From positions 1,674,001-1,738,000 of the forward strand of contig NZ_BPTV01000001.1 in the NCBI RefSeq assembly GCF_019973375.1: a stretch of 64,000 nt of DNA, read 5' to 3'. This DNA comes from Prevotella lacticifex. Lineage in GTDB: Bacteria > Bacteroidota > Bacteroidia > Bacteroidales > Bacteroidaceae. Below, piece by piece: positions 62,614 through 64,000 of this stretch. The translations under genes were made by a program, and so were the position numbers. Numbering within the stretch: the stretch's first letter is position 1; each line of letters starts with the position of its first letter. Under the pieces are notes generated by a model. That model did no database searches. It was not told where the DNA came from and was given only the letters and a program-made list of their open reading frames with translations.

Positions 62614-63669
62614 CTAAAAGACTACCGTAAATATATGGAGTCCATCGCGGTATTTGTAGCTCACCATCCAGTGATGGTAGTCGCAGATACTCTTGACGAT
62701 AGCCAGACCGAGGCCATTGCCTTTCTGACTTGACTTCATGCGGTAGAAGCGCGAAAAGACCCTGTCGGCATCAAGAGGCGGTTCATCGGAGGGATTGGCA
62801 ATGGACAAGTGCCCATTGGTGACACTGATAATAATTGTTCCACCGGCCTTATTGTGCCGTACAGCATTGACGACAAGATTATTGAGCATACTCTCCATGA
62901 GAACTTCATTGGCCTCAACGGTCAGCGAAGTATCCTGAAAATCAGTATCTATGTTCAGCCCATCGGCGATGCCCTCAAGTTTCGGGAGCAGCTGCTCAAT
63001 CTTCTCACACACGTTGATACTCACGAAATTGTGATATTGGTTGTTCTCTATCTTCGAGAGCAAGAGGAGGTTACGGCTCAGTCGTGACATGTGCCTGATT
63101 TCCATATAAATATCCTGCAACTCTCTGGCCTGATGCTCCGTGAGCCTGTCCTGCAAGAGATTGTCGAGTTTTCCCTGGACAATAGCTAATGGGGTCTGTA
63201 GCTCGTGGGATGCATTCTCGGTAAACTCCTTCTGAACCCGATAGCTGTTCACGCTGTTGCTCATTATTATCTCCAGGGTCGCGTTGAGCTCATCAAACTC
63301 CCTTGTGCCCGATTTCTTTAACGCAGGGACATTACCTTTTTCCACCCTGAAACCCTTAATCTTTGCGAGAGTGTCGTTGAATGGCGCCCAAAGTCTTTGC
63401 GGAACATACCTCATAACCAAGAGAACGGCAGCAAAGAGAATGACTATTATCGACATAAACTGGATGAAAAGTCCCATGAGCGTATCTTCCTCGAGGTCGA
63501 TATCGGGGTTCTTGATACCATAGTTCTCCACGAGGTCGGTAAGGTCCTCGGCATAGTATGCAGTAGTAATGTAATAAAGAACCGGTATTGCCATTATGGT
63601 CAGAACCACCATAAACAGCACGAACCGCCTCATCAGCTTGCTCGTCAGCGAACGTTCTTTCATCTTCAT
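62614..63669 (-). CDS. Sensor histidine kinase
   Basis: 351 residues from ATG 63669; the longer frame to 63726 would need a TTG start. Two transmembrane helices (FVLFMVVLTIMAIPVLYYITTAYYA and LMGLFIQFMSIIVILFAAVLLVMRYV) flank a very short periplasmic loop of about 20 residues, too small for a classical sensor domain. HisKA: FTENASHELQTPLAIVQGKLDNLL (phospho-His). HATPase_c: NLVVNAVRHNKAGGTIII (N box), FSRFYRMKSSQKGNGLGLAIVKSICDYH (F and G2 boxes). It lies directly downstream of the response-regulator gene and presumably phosphorylates it. The signal is unknown. Confidence 0.9.
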   Translation of the reverse strand: MKMKERSLTSKLMRRFVLFMVVLTIMAIPVLYYITTAYYAEDLTDLVENYGIKNPDIDLEEDTLMGLFIQFMSIIVILFAAVLLVMRYVPQRLWAPFNDTLAKIKGFRVEKGNVPALKKSGTREFDELNATLEIIMSNSVNSYRVQKEFTENASHELQTPLAIVQGKLDNLLQDRLTEHQARELQDIYMEIRHMSRLSRNLLLLSKIENNQYHNFVSINVCEKIEQLLPKLEGIADGLNIDTDFQDTSLTVEANEVLMESMLNNLVVNAVRHNKAGGTIIISVTNGHLSIANPSDEPPLDADRVFSRFYRMKSSQKGNGLGLAIVKSICDYHHWMVSYKYRDGLHIFTVVF

Positions 63670-63744
63670 TTTGCTCCGTTGTTGAAATTCATCTCCAATA
63701 AATCTGCTGATACTCACTGTTATCAACCGTTTCCCCTTTGTTCT

Positions 63745-64000
63745 TCATTCTTTCCATCTGTAACCCGTGCCGTAAACGGTATGAATGCAATCACGCAATC
63801 CGGCCTTGGCGAGTTTCGCTTTCAGATTCTTTATGTGGCTGTAAATGAAGTCGAAAGAGTCCATCATGTCGGCCATCTCACCGCTCAGGTGCTCGGCGAT
63901 GGCAAGTTTTGAAAGCACACGATCGCGGTTGCTCAGAAAGAACAGCAACAGCTCATATTCCGAACGCGTCAACTCGACATTCTCTCCATTCACCTCAACG
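63745..64000 (-). CDS. OmpR/PhoB-family response regulator, C-terminal part (partial at window end)
   Basis: The minus-strand frame is open to the window edge and ends at 63745. Only the winged-helix DNA-binding domain is visible: LTRSEYELLLFFLSNRDRVLSKLAIAEHL, MMDSFDFIYSHIKNLKAKL, DCIHTVYGTGYRW. The receiver domain lies beyond 64000. It is followed by the sensor kinase gene on the same strand, a standard two-component pair. Confidence 0.9.
   Translation of the reverse strand, partial: VEVNGENVELTRSEYELLLFFLSNRDRVLSKLAIAEHLSGEMADMMDSFDFIYSHIKNLKAKLAKAGLRDCIHTVYGTGYRWKE

Noticed and set aside
1..64000. tRNA or rRNA genes
   Set aside because: No cloverleaf with a GGTTCGAATCC-type arm or rRNA core sequence was recognised by eye in the intergenic regions; a tRNAscan or covariance search would be decisive.

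Overview
The window is a stretch of chromosome from a member of the phylum Bacteroidota, most likely order Bacteroidales and plausibly Prevotellaceae. The family is an inference from gene content; no 16S gene is present. The phylum call rests on several signals. Many genes are preceded by the Bacteroidota promoter (-33 TTG, about 19-20 bp, then -7 TAnnTTTG), seen before rpsA, rplU, the leu operon, a transporter and an ATP-grasp-like gene. Shine-Dalgarno sequences are mostly absent. The gene repertoire fits too: TamB, a gliding-type CHU_C/T9SS C-terminal domain, PPi-dependent phosphofructokinase, pyruvate:ferredoxin oxidoreductase, a K+-dependent type membrane pyrophosphatase, DUF4250, DUF4450, and secreted GH3 and GH13 enzymes.

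Layout. 0-12 kb: the end of tamB, ribosomal protein S1, a WalJ-like metallo-hydrolase, uvrA with a CHU_C protein, a LysM/periplasmic-binding fusion, an outer-membrane barrel and a POT peptide transporter. 12.3-14.2 kb: a 2-kb gene desert packed with five different repeat types (9-bp, 10-bp, facing octamers beside an AT-rich tract, 42-bp, 88-bp). 14.2-32 kb: GH25 lysozyme and PPi-PFK, a PlsC-type acyltransferase with an amidase, a YgiQ radical-SAM protein, a UvrD-like helicase with a nested DEDDh exonuclease, a YidE-type transporter and a GH3 glycosidase. 32.1-34.7 kb: a complete IS1634-like element with 16-bp terminal inverted repeats. It lies directly against the start codon of a small secreted repeat protein and cuts it off from its presumed promoter. 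35-49 kb: nifJ, an AAA/DUF4143 ATPase, an ATP-grasp-like protein, a His-rich tail-anchored protein, hppA, an operon with a UmuD-like protein and an AmgK-RapZ fusion, and a DUF4450 glycosidase. 49.3-54.4 kb: a decayed mobile-element zone. It holds a transposase remnant, a 22-bp tandem array and two copies of a 167-bp sequence flanking a GH13 amylase and a 5'-truncated greA. 54.4-61.8 kb: rplU-rpmA, then a leuACD-cimA-leuB operon behind a leader-peptide attenuator. 61.9-64 kb: a TPR protein, then a sensor kinase and the C-terminus of its OmpR-type regulator.

How the genes work together. The most complete regulatory system is upstream of leuA. A 26-codon leader peptide rich in Ile, Leu and Val, a 10-bp antiterminator pairing and an overlapping terminator fit ribosome-mediated attenuation of an operon serving leucine and, through the citramalate synthase, probably isoleucine. 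GH3, GH13 and DUF4450 enzymes point to plant polysaccharide and starch use. PPi-PFK, PFOR and the ion-pumping pyrophosphatase form a pyrophosphate- and ferredoxin-linked anaerobic energy metabolism.

The most novel-looking feature is a family of about 135-bp intergenic elements, three copies at 1.2, 26.4 and 41.3 kb. Each has conserved ends and three 13-bp palindromes spaced exactly 22 bp apart. No tRNA, rRNA or CRISPR array was recognised.
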